Source: Tolypocladium sp. Sup5 PDA-1
Taxonomy: Eukaryota; Ascomycota; Sordariomycetes; Hypocreales; Ophiocordycipitaceae
DNA length: 64,000 bases
NCBI GenBank assembly: GCA_000750105.3
Contig: JPHH03000015.1
Span: 553,614 to 617,613, forward strand
Direction: 5' to 3'
Shown in pieces: positions 1 to 11,334 of the stretch (its first letter is position 1; each line of letters begins with the position of its first letter). The notes under the pieces are model-generated. The model worked only from the letters and a program-made list of their open reading frames with translations. It was not told the DNA's origin and ran no database searches. Both the position numbers and the translations under genes were made by a program.

Positions 1-588
1 TTGCTCGTCGAGGAGTCACCGGGACTGTACAGTTTTTGTCCTTTGACCAGCGGCTTGTACGTCTCCGTGGAGAATGTCCAGCTGGGAAAGTTAGGAACAC
101 AGCCAGAGAAAGCGCGCGCTCGGTGACGGCTTACAGGTCAGAGGACCCCGTGTCCAAGCTCAGGGGGACGGTTTGGCCCGGGGTTCCGATCTGGATAGGC
201 ACCACGTATTCCGAGTCGAAGTTGGGAGCCGGGCTCGCCTCGACAGTTCCCTTTCGCGGGCCGCCTTCTGTCCCGTATTAGCCACGCTCTTCAGTAGAAT
301 CGACAGAGTGAGCGTACCCTGTTGTTGCGTGAGGGCCAGGAACTTGGAATTGAGGTCTGGGTTGAGCTCAATGGCCCGCGACAGTTGCGGCGGTAGAGCC
401 TGGGCGTACTTCATATGCGCCCTGATAAAGGACATTGGCACATCGTGACCTTGGAAGCGCCCATTTTGGATCTGCGTTAAGGTGAACGTCTTCCCTCCGC
501 TCGGTGACTTGGGGGCCTCGGCGCGTGGCGCGGGAACGGCGCCTTCTGCCAGACAGGCAAAGGCCAAGGCCGCGAGCGTGGCCTTCAT
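1..588 (-). CDS. Secreted pepsin-type (A1) aspartic protease, 3' part beyond window
   Basis: Partial gene running off the left edge. Exons 588-318, 267-135 and 81-1 restore one frame. Donors GTACGC and GTAAGC, branch-like GCTAAT and CTAAC, and acceptors CAG support the two introns of about 50 nt. Residues 1-16 form a signal peptide (MKATLAALAFACLAEG). A propeptide follows, then the mature N-terminus and the first catalytic motif DTGSS (Asp129), continued across intron 2 as DLWTF. The N-terminal half of a penicillopepsin/aspergillopepsin-like secreted endopeptidase is therefore present; the second DTG and the C-terminus lie outside. The unspliced frame reads through to a stop, so a single-exon model of 142 residues would be wrong. 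Extracellular acid proteolysis is inferred from the family. Confidence 0.88.
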
Positions 589-883
589 GATGCAATGAGC
601 GACGTCTTCCGCGGCTGCTTTGGCGGAACGGATAGGGTGGATGGACGTGGATTGGCGACGGCAAAGGTGAGAGAGAGAGCAACAACCAGGTCTATCCAGG
701 AGCAGGGCAACACGACTCTAAATCAATCAACGCCATCAACCAAACGTCGTGCCCTCGGCCTCTTATAGTAATGGCCATCTTGTCTCGACCTGGAACGTAG
801 GAGACGGACGGGACGAGGAATGCACACACAAGGTGCGACAAAGTCTCTAGCAAAGCTCCCGAAATCGCATTCTAGAGAGTTTG

Positions 884-928
884 CACAGTCGCGGAAAGGG
901 CCACAGTCGCGTAAAGGGCCATGGTCGC
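884..928. repeat. 18-bp tandem repeat, 2.5 copies
   Basis: Unit cacagtcgcggaaagggc at 884-901 is repeated with one change at 902-919, followed by a partial third copy (catggtcgc) at 920-928. It lies in the intergenic region about 600 bp upstream of the RIO1 start. Confidence 0.8.
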
Positions 929-1394
929 AAATGTCAGAGGGGCTGGCACGAGACATTCAGCGGACTAAGCACCCTTATCCTCTGATGTCAAGACACCGAG
1001 GGATGTGGTCAAAGACAACTTACGCAGCCCATAACGTTGGAAAGCAGACGATTCGTCTGTCTCGAGACCTGCCCGGTCAATGCTCGCCGTCTGCCAAACT
1101 CAACTTGGAATCCATGCGTCTCGCCGTCACGCGTGCCTGCGTCTTGGGAATGTCCCCGGACTACGGGCAAGTCCGAGATCGACGTGGAGTAATTCATGCA
1201 TATCGTCGTCAAGACTCATCGTGAGTGAGTCCTCGATGGGCCTGATGAGTAGGAGCAGAGCCTGACTGTGGTCCTCACGATGATGCTGCTGGGTGTTTCG
1301 CCGCTGCATGACAGCCCAACCTAATGCAGGGACTAAATTTGCCCCCCAGGCCCCGTGAGTCACTAATTAACCCCACTAGCACAACACCGCCCGC

Positions 1395-1422
1395 GCCAGA
1401 CCGCCCGAGCCAGACCGCCCGA
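1395..1422. repeat. Perfect 14-bp tandem duplication upstream of RIO1
   Basis: The unit gccagaccgcccga occurs twice back to back (1395-1408 and 1409-1422), about 100 bp before the RIO1 ATG, in the likely core promoter or 5' UTR. No function is claimed. Confidence 0.8.
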
Positions 1423-1522
1423 ATTTTTAGATAAGATAGGCCGCGGGGTGTCCCAGAACAGCGACGGAAAACTTCACAACCTTGACGGTTAACCCAGCAT
1501 TCGCTCACTTTCACAGCGCAAG

Positions 1523-3254
1523 ATGGCGGATTCAAACACAGCAGCGGCCTCGCCGGCTGCGCCGCACCAGCCGCCATACACATACACGCCCAACCAGGGC
1601 TACGAGCAGACGCAGGAGGTGCCGCCCGAGGTGCGCATGCCCAGAGGCGCCCCGCATCCCGACCAGCACGACGACGACGACCTCGACGACATCTTCGACG
1701 AGGAGGACGAGGATGAATTGGCCGAGGACGAATGGGCCGGCGACGCCGGCGACCTCACAAAGTCGTACAACCGCCAGCGGCAACTCAACGACAACAGCGG
1801 CGCCGCGCCCCGGTCGAACCAGCAGAAGCCAAAGGCCAACACCTTTGCCAGCGTCGACGACCAGGTGTCCGCCCTCTCCAAGCACGCCGCCAAGATCCGC
1901 CTCGACAGCGTCAAGCAGGACGACGACAAGGACAAGGACAAGGCCGACCGCGCGACCAGCGAGCAGGTGCTCGACCAGCGCACGCGCATGATCCTGCTGC
2001 AGATGATCAACCGCGGCAGCGTCAGCGAGGTCCACGGCGCCATCAGCACCGGCAAGGAGGCCAACGTCTACGGCGCCGTCCTGCACGATGACAAGACGGG
2101 CGACACCATCCAGCGTGCCATCAAGGTCTACAAGACGGCTATCCTCGTCTTCAAGGACCGCGAGCGCTACATCACCGGCGAGCACCGCTTCAAGGGCGGC
2201 TTCGACAAGGGCAACAACCGCAAGATGGTCAAGCTGTGGGCCGAGAAGGAGTACCGCAACCTGCGGCGCATCTACGCCGCCGGCATCCCGTGCCCCGAGC
2301 CGATTAACCTGAAGCTGCACGTCCTCGTCATGGGCTTCCTCGGCGACAAGAGGGGCTGGGCGTACCCGCGCCTGCGCGACGCCACCATCGACGGCGACGA
2401 CGTGGACCAGCAGTGGCGGAGCCTGTACGTCCAGCTGCTCGGCCTGATGCGCAAGATGTACCAGGTCTGCCGGCTGGTGCACGCCGACCTGAGCGAGTAC
2501 AACATCCTCTACAACAAGGGCACGCTGTACATCATCGACGTCTCCCAGAGCGTCGAGCCCGACCACCCGCGCTCCCTCGAGTTCCTGCGCATGGACATCA
2601 AGAACGTCGGCGACTTTTTCCGGCGCCAGGGCGTCGACACGCTGCCCGACCGCGCCATCTTCAACTTCATCACCGCGCCCGCGGGGGCCGTCGAGGAGCC
2701 CGCCATGGCCGCCGCCGTCGAGCTGCTCTACGAGTCGCGCCACGCGGCCGCCAACGAGGACGAGGCCGCCGAGTTCGAGGTCGACAACGAGGTCTTCCGC
2801 CACCAGTACATCCCGCAGACGCTGGAGCAGGTCTACGACATGGAAAAGGACGCCCAGCGGCTCGGCAAGGGCGAGGGCGGCGGCCTCGTCTACAGCAACC
2901 TCCTCGCCGACCAGGTCGTCGCACCCAAGCCCAAGCTCCAAGACGGCGGCGAGGAGCAGAGCACATCCGACTCCGACTCCGACTCTGGCGCCGAGCTGTC
3001 CGGCGAGGAGGGCTCCGGGGACGAGAGCCGCTTCGAAAAAGGCATCCCGCGCGGCCGCCGCTTCGAAGACAAGGACGAGAAAAAGGTATGTCCACTGCTA
3101 CTACACCACACCCTATTCACCAACAAGCGACTAACATTGACCGCAGCTACACAAACTGGCCGTCAAGGAGGCCAAGCGCGAGAAGCGCAAGGACAAGATG
3201 CCGAAACACCTCAAGAAGAAGATTGTCTCGAGCACCTCACGGAAGAAGAAGTAA
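1523..3254 (+). CDS. rio1: RIO1 atypical serine kinase (40S ribosome maturation)
   Basis: Exons 1523-3085 and 3147-3254, 556 aa. The single intron has GTATGT, CTAAC and CCGCAG and sits just before a Lys-rich tail. An acidic, Asp/Glu-rich N-terminus (residues 45-75) precedes the RIO kinase fold. Visible motifs are the P-loop ISTGKEANVYGA (174-185), the lysine motif IKVYKT (200-205), the RIO1 flexible-loop signature RFKGGF (222-227), the catalytic HADLSEYN (320-327, Asp322) and the metal-binding IIDVSQ (Asp339). RIO1 is an essential ATPase/kinase acting in late cytoplasmic pre-40S maturation and 20S pre-rRNA processing. The C-terminus has a Ser/Asp-rich patch (480-505, casein kinase 2-like sites), then basic KKK residues, as in yeast Rio1. 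Length and motifs fit a functional orthologue. Confidence 0.96.
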
Positions 3255-3756
3255 AATAAAGGTATAGACAAAAGACAAAGAAAGTAAAAAAAAGAATTCA
3301 AGTTCGCCATGGGCTAATTAGCCCTGGCTTCTCGACCCCGTTCACGGAGTGTATGCAGCGGTTGAAGTCGGATGATGAGCCTTGACGTCGCGAATGGCCC
3401 CTGACGGACGGTTTAATCGCCCTCGGGCGTGTAACCTCTGGTCTTGCGTGTCTGCCGCGATCTGAACGCCCTCGGGCGACTGGATGATCAAAGAGAGCCC
3501 TGACGACTTGAACGCTGCCAAGCCCGTGTGCATCAAGTGGTGAGATCCCATTCACTAACGTACACCACGCCCTGGTGAAATAGAGCAACTCCTATGAACC
3601 ACCAACATTGCTTTCCCAGCGCTCTTCACGATATTCCAAATATCCTATCCCATCCAATGAATCAATCCCAAGCATCACCGTTGCACCGGCGCTAAAAATG
3701 TGGTCCCCAAATACGACATAGAGATCCTGCCAGTTTGCCCTACTCGTGCGGGCGCC
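3255..3756. other. Convergent 3' intergenic region
   Basis: Lies between the RIO1 stop and the stop of the oppositely oriented Zn2Cys6 gene. It should contain both 3' UTRs. AATAAA-like text occurs directly after the RIO1 stop (aaaataaagg near 3253-3262). Nothing else seen. Confidence 0.5.
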
Positions 3757-6411
3757 TCAAAAGTAAAACTGCTGCTGCGGCTGCCCAGGAGGAGGCTGAG
3801 CCAAAAAGTCAAAGTTCAAATTGTCCATGGCCCCTGAGTTGAACGGATCGGGCGATTCTTACACGTCAGCCTGGAACCGCTGGAGAGGGCAGGGCAGGGG
3901 CGGAGACTTACCTCCCCAAATTGAATCATACAGGTCCATGGGCGCCATGTACTGCGTTTGGTCAACGTTGAGAGCGGGTATGCTGCCATCCAAGCCCATG
4001 TTTGCCGGGATAGACTGCGTATATGGGATTCTGTGCAATAGTCAGCATGGGCGGCAATACAAGGTGCGGCGAGCGACCAACCCCGAAAAGTCCTGCAGAG
4101 CCGAGCCGTTTTGCATCTCGGCCATGGCCAAGGCCGCGTCCTCTCGAGGATCGCCACCGGATTGGGCGTTGCGGAGCTGGAGGTTCGACGTCGTCGACAG
4201 CTGGCTGCCAAACGGGGGCAGCGGCGTTCGGCTTCCGCTACCACCGGCAGACGACTCTCCCTCCCTCCTCAAATTCGAGGGCACCACACTCCCGTGGTCG
4301 TAAATGTTCCTCAGCGCGGTGAGTGCTCTCCACAGCGGACCAGACAGCTCGATATCCTTGTCGGTTATGGCGACGTGCGGTTCAGGCGAGCTCGCCTCCT
4401 TGGCTGCCGTGGCGGACAAGGCTGCAATCAAGTCTCCTTGCAATTGCCGTATCTCGGGATCTGTCTTGGTATCGCACAGGATGCCGAGCAGCAAGGCAGA
4501 GGAGAGACCGTGGTAGGTAAATGCCCAGCTTCTCGTTGGAATGACCGATAGTTGGTGCATCGCCAGGAACATGCGCACCGTCTCTATCAAGTTATCCTTG
4601 CACCTGTCGGCCAGTTCTTTTTTCTGTTCCGGATCAAACTCGCAATCTCTCTTCAGCGCCGGGCGGCAGGCGACAGAGATGACAAAGGAAGTGTGCAGAC
4701 GGATGGCATAGTGTTGGAGACGATCCAGGGCCGTCTTGCACTTCTCCTTGTCCATCATGTGCGCACGCGCACGGGATCGGAGGGCCTCCACGGCCTCGCA
4801 GTTGTCGACGATTTGACTGTAGGACGAGGTCGTGTTCACATCGGGATTTAGTCGGCGCGAAATGATCTCGATGAGATGGTACATCATCTCCAGGTAGGTA
4901 TAATTGCCAGTCGGCAAATCCGAGCTGACAGGGATGGCGCAACTCGGGAAGCTTGTCATTGGACACCTAAAAGTTCTCGTCAGAAGAGGATAAGCCTGGG
5001 CAAAGAGGCGTCATTACCTGTCAAACGACAGCGAAGTCAGGGTGTCGTGCCAGACGCAGGTCCACCAGAGTTTTCGCCGAATTATTTCCTTGGTTTTGAC
5101 ATCAGGCGGCGGGCTCTCACGGCCGTCGTAGGGGCTTGGTCGATGCAGGCCCAAAGATTGTGCAAGGCGGCACGTCAGTCCCGTCAACGCCCATGACGCC
5201 TCCGCCTTCATGTCGTTGAGAAGGACGAAGCTGGTCAGTAAGAGTGCTTGAATCGAGTCAAAAGATGGTCTGAGGAAGGTTAGTTGCGGAGAATTGCGAT
5301 TGAGGAAGGGAGCCGCGCGCACCTGAGCAGAAAGTTGCCCACCCTCAGAAAATGAAATGATATCTGAATGTACTTTTGAGAGTCTCTGGTGCGGACATGG
5401 TAGGGACTTTCATGGTACTGAGAGCCAACCGCCAAGACAGCAAAGAGGATGGCGAGCCATGACGCTGTGACTGGTCTGGTTGACCTGACGGTGCTGGATG
5501 CGTTGCGAGAGCGGTCTTCCAGATATACCATCAGCTTGGACTCGAGGTCGTCCATGTCATAGACGAATCCCCAAAACGGCTGGGGAATTTCCTTGTAGGT
5601 GCGGAAAAGCCTGGACAGGTCAGCCATTGCATCCTGCATGAATGCACCGGACACTCACTTGACGACCTCTCTGTCAGAGGGCAACTCTGCCGAGATGTCC
5701 TGGGCCAGCTTGTGCAAGTGCTGCGAGGACATGAGAGGAAACGGCGCCGAGGTGTCCAAGCCAAGGATGGACCGCATATCGCGACGGATATCGACGCTGT
5801 CGCTCTTGTCAATCGGTGAAGACTGCTCTCGGAGTAAAGCCGGGATGCTGTTTTGTCCGAGGTAGCGGTCGCCCACGGACTCAGTCTCGTCCAGATTGGC
5901 TGATGCTGCGGTGAGTGGTGATCCGGGTATGTAGATGTCTGAGGAATCAAGCAGCGCACCTATGGTCCGTGGCCAGCTCTCCTGGCGTTCGGTCTTTCGG
6001 CTTTCATCCCGGCCGTCAGAGAACGAGTGGGCTCGCTTGCGGCTGTGGCCATTCTGTGCGAGCGCAGGCGCAGGCGCGTGCTTGTTGGCGCTGGAGCGGT
6101 TGGGCTTGTACGAGCACAGCTGCGGGTGCTCTCTCTTGACGCAGTTCTCACACGGCTGCTTGTTGTCGCACTTGACCTTGCGCTGGCGACAGGGCCAACA
6201 GGCGGTTCCTGGAGCAGCGCGTTAGCAGCCGCGTGGCCTCGTTCTGAACCGCGCATCCGGTAGAAGGCGCAGCTGTGGGATGAGGGACTATTGCGACGAA
6301 GATGGCCTTACCATAGCGGACCTTGCGATGAGAGTGAATGATGCGGTTTGCCTCCTCTGGTGTGAGCTCTTCCACGGGCACCAGCTCCTCGGGCTCGGGA
6401 TTCTCGGTCAT
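3757..6411 (-). CDS. Zn2Cys6 transcription factor with fungal-specific TF domain
   Basis: Seven exons: 6411-6312, 6208-5659, 5610-5323, 5269-5018, 4966-4082, 4030-3912 and 3833-3757. Together they give 756 aa with every junction in phase. The binuclear zinc cluster is split by intron 1: Cys37, Cys40, Cys47, Cys53, Cys56 and Cys65 (CWPC, then CDNKQPCENC), followed by a basic, Ser-rich linker. The middle region (about residues 220-480) matches the fungal_trans fold (PF04082), with helices around RLAQSLGLHRPSPYD and RRKLWW. The C-terminus is Gln/Pro-rich (last residues PPGQPQQQFYF), a plausible activation region. DNA binding in the nucleus is expected; the target genes are unknown. It is divergent from the RdRP gene and shares its promoter. 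I could not assign it to a named regulator. The last acceptor was chosen because two earlier AGs lead to stop codons. Confidence 0.88.
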
Positions 6412-6994
6412 GGTCGAGCTGAATCGCCCCGGGGGCTGAGAGCACGATTTGGGCCAACGGTAGCAGAGGACACAGCCGTGTTAGTGAAGCGGCTGGTCGC
6501 CTGGGCAGAGGTGATGTCTTCATCAACGCCGAACACCGAGACTCGCCAGGTGGGGAGGCGGACTCGATGGCGGTGGGAGCCGCTGAGTCCACCGGATTAT
6601 CCAACGGCCGGGCTGGCTCGCACGGTACAGAGCTTCGTAAATGCGCCCAAGTGTACAGTGCAAATAGAGGGGGTGGTGTTGGGCGGGGGGCCTCCCGCAG
6701 GTCCGCCTACAGGGGCGTTAATGGATCACGTGCCGGCGCGCCTCTCGTCTCTCCCCTCTCCTCTGCCCCCATTTATAATTTAGTGCCCAACCACCTGCAC
6801 TAAACGCGACTCTAGCTCCGGCAGCTCCCGCGCTCCGCATCACCAGTGGTGCATTCGCTGTCTGAGACGTTGTGGCTGCCGATTCACGTGGCCCCATCGC
6901 CATCCCCCTTCACCGAGACACGGGTGAACCTTGCTTCTTCGTCCGCCATTGCCATCCGGAGACCCTCCTTGTGGGGGCTCTGGAAGCCGCATCA
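6412..6994. promoter_or_regulatory. Shared divergent promoter with two CACGTG E-boxes
   Basis: 583 bp between the ATG of the Zn2Cys6 gene (-) and the ATG of the RdRP gene (+). Two palindromic CACGTG elements lie at 6727-6732 and 6885-6890, and a TATA-like tttataa lies near 6773-6779. CACGTG is the core site of bHLH factors in fungi. Use at this locus is inferred from position only. Confidence 0.4.
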
Positions 6995-9900
6995 ATGCCC
7001 CCGAAACCTACAGACGACGGATTGAAGCGCATCATCGGCTCGCTGAATGCCGACTACAGCTTGGGAATCCAGTACCCTGACCCCCTTCTGTCGCCGAGTA
7101 AACGGAGGCAGTTACTTCGCACCGAGGAAGAGTGGCGAGTTGACGCGATATATCACAAACTCCGCGTCCTGCATTTTCAGCAGGGCAAGCGATTGTCGAG
7201 CTGCCTTGGGCGATTCCGCACAGAGTCTCGACAGTTGTTGGGTCAGTCAGACGCTGATCTGAGCTTTGGAATTTCAGCCGCGGATCGGGCTGCCCTGCAA
7301 GACTGCCTGCTGCGCATTCTCGCCGATCTTGCCCTTCCGTCTCGACCGAAACCAGCAAAAAGACCGTCAAATGAGTTTTCCGACCCCCAGGCCAAGCGGC
7401 CCAGGAGCCGATCCGGAAATGCAGATCTAGGTCAAGACGACGCAGTGGACTCAATCCCCGTTCGTTCGAGCGGCAACGGTCAGCCTGAGCCCCCATCGCC
7501 GGCCGCAGGTTACCAAGGTTTCGGGTCAACCATCATGTCATATTTCACAAGGAACCCAAGCACTGTCCGATCCACAAGCTCAACCCGAACGTCGTTTGCA
7601 TCAAGAGGGGTTTCCTCGATTGATGGTGGTGGACCGCCCAGCACCCAAACGAGCCTTGCAGGAACCGCGAGCCAAGATCAATATCCATTATGCACCCAAG
7701 AGCATCAGGCCCTCGATGAGAGTTTCTCCATGCTTGACAAGAGCGCCGACCTTGGCCTGGCAACCGAGGTATCCCCGCCACACATCGACACTGGAGCGCA
7801 AACGCTTGAGCAGAGGCTGGAGGATATTTGGCGTAAGTAGCCTTGCTGACCCATCCCAACGTCTGATGTGCTGATATTACACCAGCGAAACTCCCCACTC
7901 CTGGCCTCAACCAGGCTCCTTTGGCTGTCATTTGGGAGGTGACGCGAATTGCTCAGCATTGCGGCGTGGAGGCTTCTAACTGGGGTCTTACCTACGAGCC
8001 AAGCGAATCGTGGCACGATCAGTCCAAGTTGAGAGGAATGGTGGCAAACCATGGCCCCTTCTTGGGCAAAGGCCTACCTCACGCGAGCGACCCACAAGCG
8101 TGGGCGTTTGCTTTGGACAGTTTTCAGTCCCCAACCAAGGTGGTTACTCTATCGGCAGACTTGGTGTGTCGTTCCGGCGCGACGGGGCCATTGTTCGAGC
8201 TTCGTCTAAGTCCCCTGAAGCTGGAGCTTGGCCATCGATTGAGTCGCCGTTTCGGGGCGGACAGATTCATTGAGATAGCCATGCCCTCACCGACGTCACC
8301 CAAGGACCAGCCGGCATCTGTGAAGGACGATAAGAATTATGCCGACAAATTCATCCGATGGCTCACAGGAAAGCCTCATTACTTTCTGGGGCGATTTTGG
8401 GTGCCGTACTTCACCCGGAAGTTCAAGAAAACAATACAGTCGAACGAAGGGCCCAAGCACCTGTACCAGGAGCGAGTTTACTTGTTCGCATCCGACGGCA
8501 ATCATTTTCGGACGCCCTATACGCGTGGCGGCATCCCGCCACTGGAAGAAGCCTTGACACCAGGTATTCGCACGAAGCTGAAGCTCAGTGGGCTGCTGGA
8601 GTGGGCGATCGCGATCCGCAATAAGCTCAACGCCGCCCAGCCCGTGACGAAGCTATTTTCTCGTATTGCTCTGAGTGAGTCGGTTGTCCAGGAGTGTCCT
8701 GCGTTCGTGTTGTATATTTGCCTGCTAATCATCCCGTACAGACTTGACGCGGACTCATTCGACAGTCGTGTTGGAACGAAGTCAAATGCGCCACCTGACA
8801 AAAGACCTCGGGATACACGAGGCGATGAACGATGGCATAGGCCGCATGTCTCGCAGCTTGGCACGAAAGATTGCTGAGTGTCTGGGGCTTGAACAAACCC
8901 CTGCTGCCTATCAAGGCCGGATAGGAAGCGCAAAAGGCGTCTGGCTCGTCGATGTCGATGACGATGGCCTGGACTGCGATGACTGGATCGAAACGTACCC
9001 ATCCCAGAGGAAATGGGACTGTGACTTCCAGGATGTTCATCACAGGACCTTTGAGGTAAAGGATTGGCCGCGCGACCTCAGGTCCGCATCCTTGAACCAA
9101 CAATTCATACCCGTGCTTGAGGGACAAGCGGTGGATCGCGCGGCCATGCGGCAAACGATAGCTGAACACCTGGCCAACAACCTGCTGTCAGATCTCGATG
9201 CTCAAAAGGCTTCCCTGGGCCACCCTGCCGATTTGCGGCTATGGCTGCGACAAACCGGGCAGTCAAGGGGCGGTAGTGTCTTTCATGGGTACGTTCCGTT
9301 TCTCGCCGGGTTGCCGACTTCGGACGAAGATGCCGTTGGCTATCTACTGGATGCGGGTTTTCATCAGCAGAAGCTCAAATACATCCAAGACTGTTGCCGG
9401 GATTTGGCAAAGAAAAGGGCCGATCAGTTGAAGCTGAAGTCGCACGTCAAGATTCCGCAGTCGGCAAATATGTTTATGGTTGCCGACTTTACTTCCACGC
9501 TGAATGAGGGCGAGGTGCACGTATCCTTTTCGTCACGGTTCCAAGTCGAAGGCTTTTGCGACACCTTGTTGGAAGACATGTATATCCTCGTTGCGAGGTC
9601 CCCAGCCCACCTACCGAGCGACATCCAAAGGGTGCGCGTGGTGTCGCGTCCGAGGCTGCGCAAGCTGAAAGACGTCATAGTCTTTTCTACCAAGGGGAAA
9701 GCTCCCCTTGCCAAGAAGCTCTCTGGCGGTGACTACGACGGCGACATAGCTTGGATCTGCTGGGACCGCAAGATTGTGGACAATTTTCGGAACGCCACCG
9801 TTCCACAGTGCCTGGACCTCTTCGAGAAGGGATATTTGAGCAAGCTAGACCTGACGTTTCAGGGTCTGCGCACCCAGGAGACGAATCTCGACGACATGTG

Positions 9901-10876
9901 CGCTAAGTTCGTGCATACGGCATTCGGCTTCAACATGGCACAATCGCTGCTTGGGCCATGCACCAAATACAAGGAGAAGCTGTGCTACAACCAAAACGCC
10001 GTCAACAGTGACGGGGCTGTAATACTCAGCGAGCTCGTCGGCCACCTTGTCGATCAGAGCAAGCAAGGCACCATCTTCACGCAGGATGATTGGGATAGGC
10101 TGCGCAGGGAACTGATCAAGGAACCCTACTTGTTAGACCCGGATTACGACAATCCGAGACCATCCAGCCGTCCCAAGAAGAAGGGTGGAACCCATATTCT
10201 GGACTATCTAAAGTTTGACGTGGCCGGCCCCGTCATCGACCGCGCTCTGACAGATCTTCAACAAGTGGTCAATGGCAGCGGCGGGCAGTGGTTCGACGCG
10301 GATCTTACTCAAATGTACAGGAAGCTCGAGAACAAAGCCAAGACGTATGAGATGTGGAAAGAGCTGTTGAGGCAGCTCTGCAAGGACATTGAGGCAGTGG
10401 CAGCGGCGTGGAAGTTGGGAATGAAGCGGTACAAGGACGGGAAGAGTGACTACGTCACCGAGGTCAAGGACATATACCAGATGTGGTGCAACATCATGCC
10501 CTCTGAAAAGGTCCGATCTCTGGAGCCCGTGCAGGTGCTCATGGAGGAGGGGTGGAACGACAACCCGCAGTCCAGCCAATGGGCCCTCCTGAAGGCCTCG
10601 GCAACTTTCAGTCTCTACTATAAAATCGCGGCGAAGTTCGCCTGGCGCATGGCCGGCTACCAGCTCTGCTTCTTGAAGGGCAAGAAGTTGCGCGTCGAGG
10701 GCGACACGGCGCCGGCCATTGTCCAGCCGGGGATGTACGCGTCTCTGAAGCCGGACAAGACGTTCATCTTGTTGTGCAGTGTGGAGCGCGGCTTGTCCCG
10801 CGAGGGCGAGAGCGTGGCGGCGGTTGAGGAGGTGAGGGAGTTTGACGACTACGGCATGGTGCTGGACGACCCGTAG
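6995..10876 (+). CDS. RNA-dependent RNA polymerase, RNA-silencing type (QDE-1/SAD-1/RRP family)
   Basis: Exons 6995-7832, 7886-8674 and 8742-10876, 1253 aa. Both introns have GTRAGT donors and are phase 1. The first eukaryotic ATG is at 6995; the open frame extends upstream only through a GTG. The catalytic double-psi beta-barrel motif GGDYDGD is intact (DYDGD at residues 873-877), preceded by the conserved region around VVSRPRLRKLKD and LSGGD. The N-terminal 270 residues are low-complexity (Ser/Pro-rich, a basic KRPRSRS stretch) and probably regulatory. These enzymes copy single-stranded or aberrant RNA into dsRNA for Dicer, in quelling or meiotic silencing, and also use DNA templates in the QDE-1 case. 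Which paralogue class this is cannot be settled by eye. Its neighbours are unrelated. Confidence 0.93.
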
Positions 10877-11334
10877 GACGGCGCGCTGGACGATGCGTAG
10901 ACGGGTGGGCGATGAGTGGTAGGACAGGACCGGCGGGAGACGGGTCAGTGTTGGATATCGATCATGTTTGCGTTCAGGATACCCCTTGTGTTGGATTATT
11001 GCGTTCCTTCGATAGATGAGCGACGATGGACGTTCGTCTGCTGGATTTCTTACATCTTGCAGTCTTTACTAGATCAATGGCGATGTACTTGGTACGTACC
11101 TGCAGAAATGCAAATGGCTATTCTGTCCAAGGATATACAAGTCTGTTCATAGTCTAGCCTGCGATGCCGTATCTACTCGTGCACGTTTCGCGGGACTGAT
11201 CATGTATGTATATGTAAAGAGAGAAGCCCCAGACGACGCCATGGCATGCATCATAACGCCCCAACACCGACTCATTAGACAAAGCCCGAAAAAACAGGAC
11301 CGGGGACCTCATCGTGAGCTCCTGTTACCCCCTC
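10877..11334. other. Convergent 3' intergenic region (RdRP / arylsulfotransferase)
   Basis: 458 bp between two stop codons, containing both 3' UTRs. It becomes AT-richer towards the middle (about 11040-11220). No gene or repeat recognised. Confidence 0.5.

Larger units (their letters stand above)
589..1522. other. Intergenic divergent promoter region (protease / RIO1)
   Basis: No credible gene. It holds the promoters of the divergent protease and RIO1 genes and two short tandem duplications (884-928 and 1395-1422). Short open frames here have no family resemblance. Confidence 0.6.

Noticed and set aside
1532..2941. 469-codon antisense frame within RIO1
   Set aside because: Composition is Val/Leu/Asp repeats created by the complement of a GC-rich coding frame. 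RIO1 on the plus strand has all kinase motifs.
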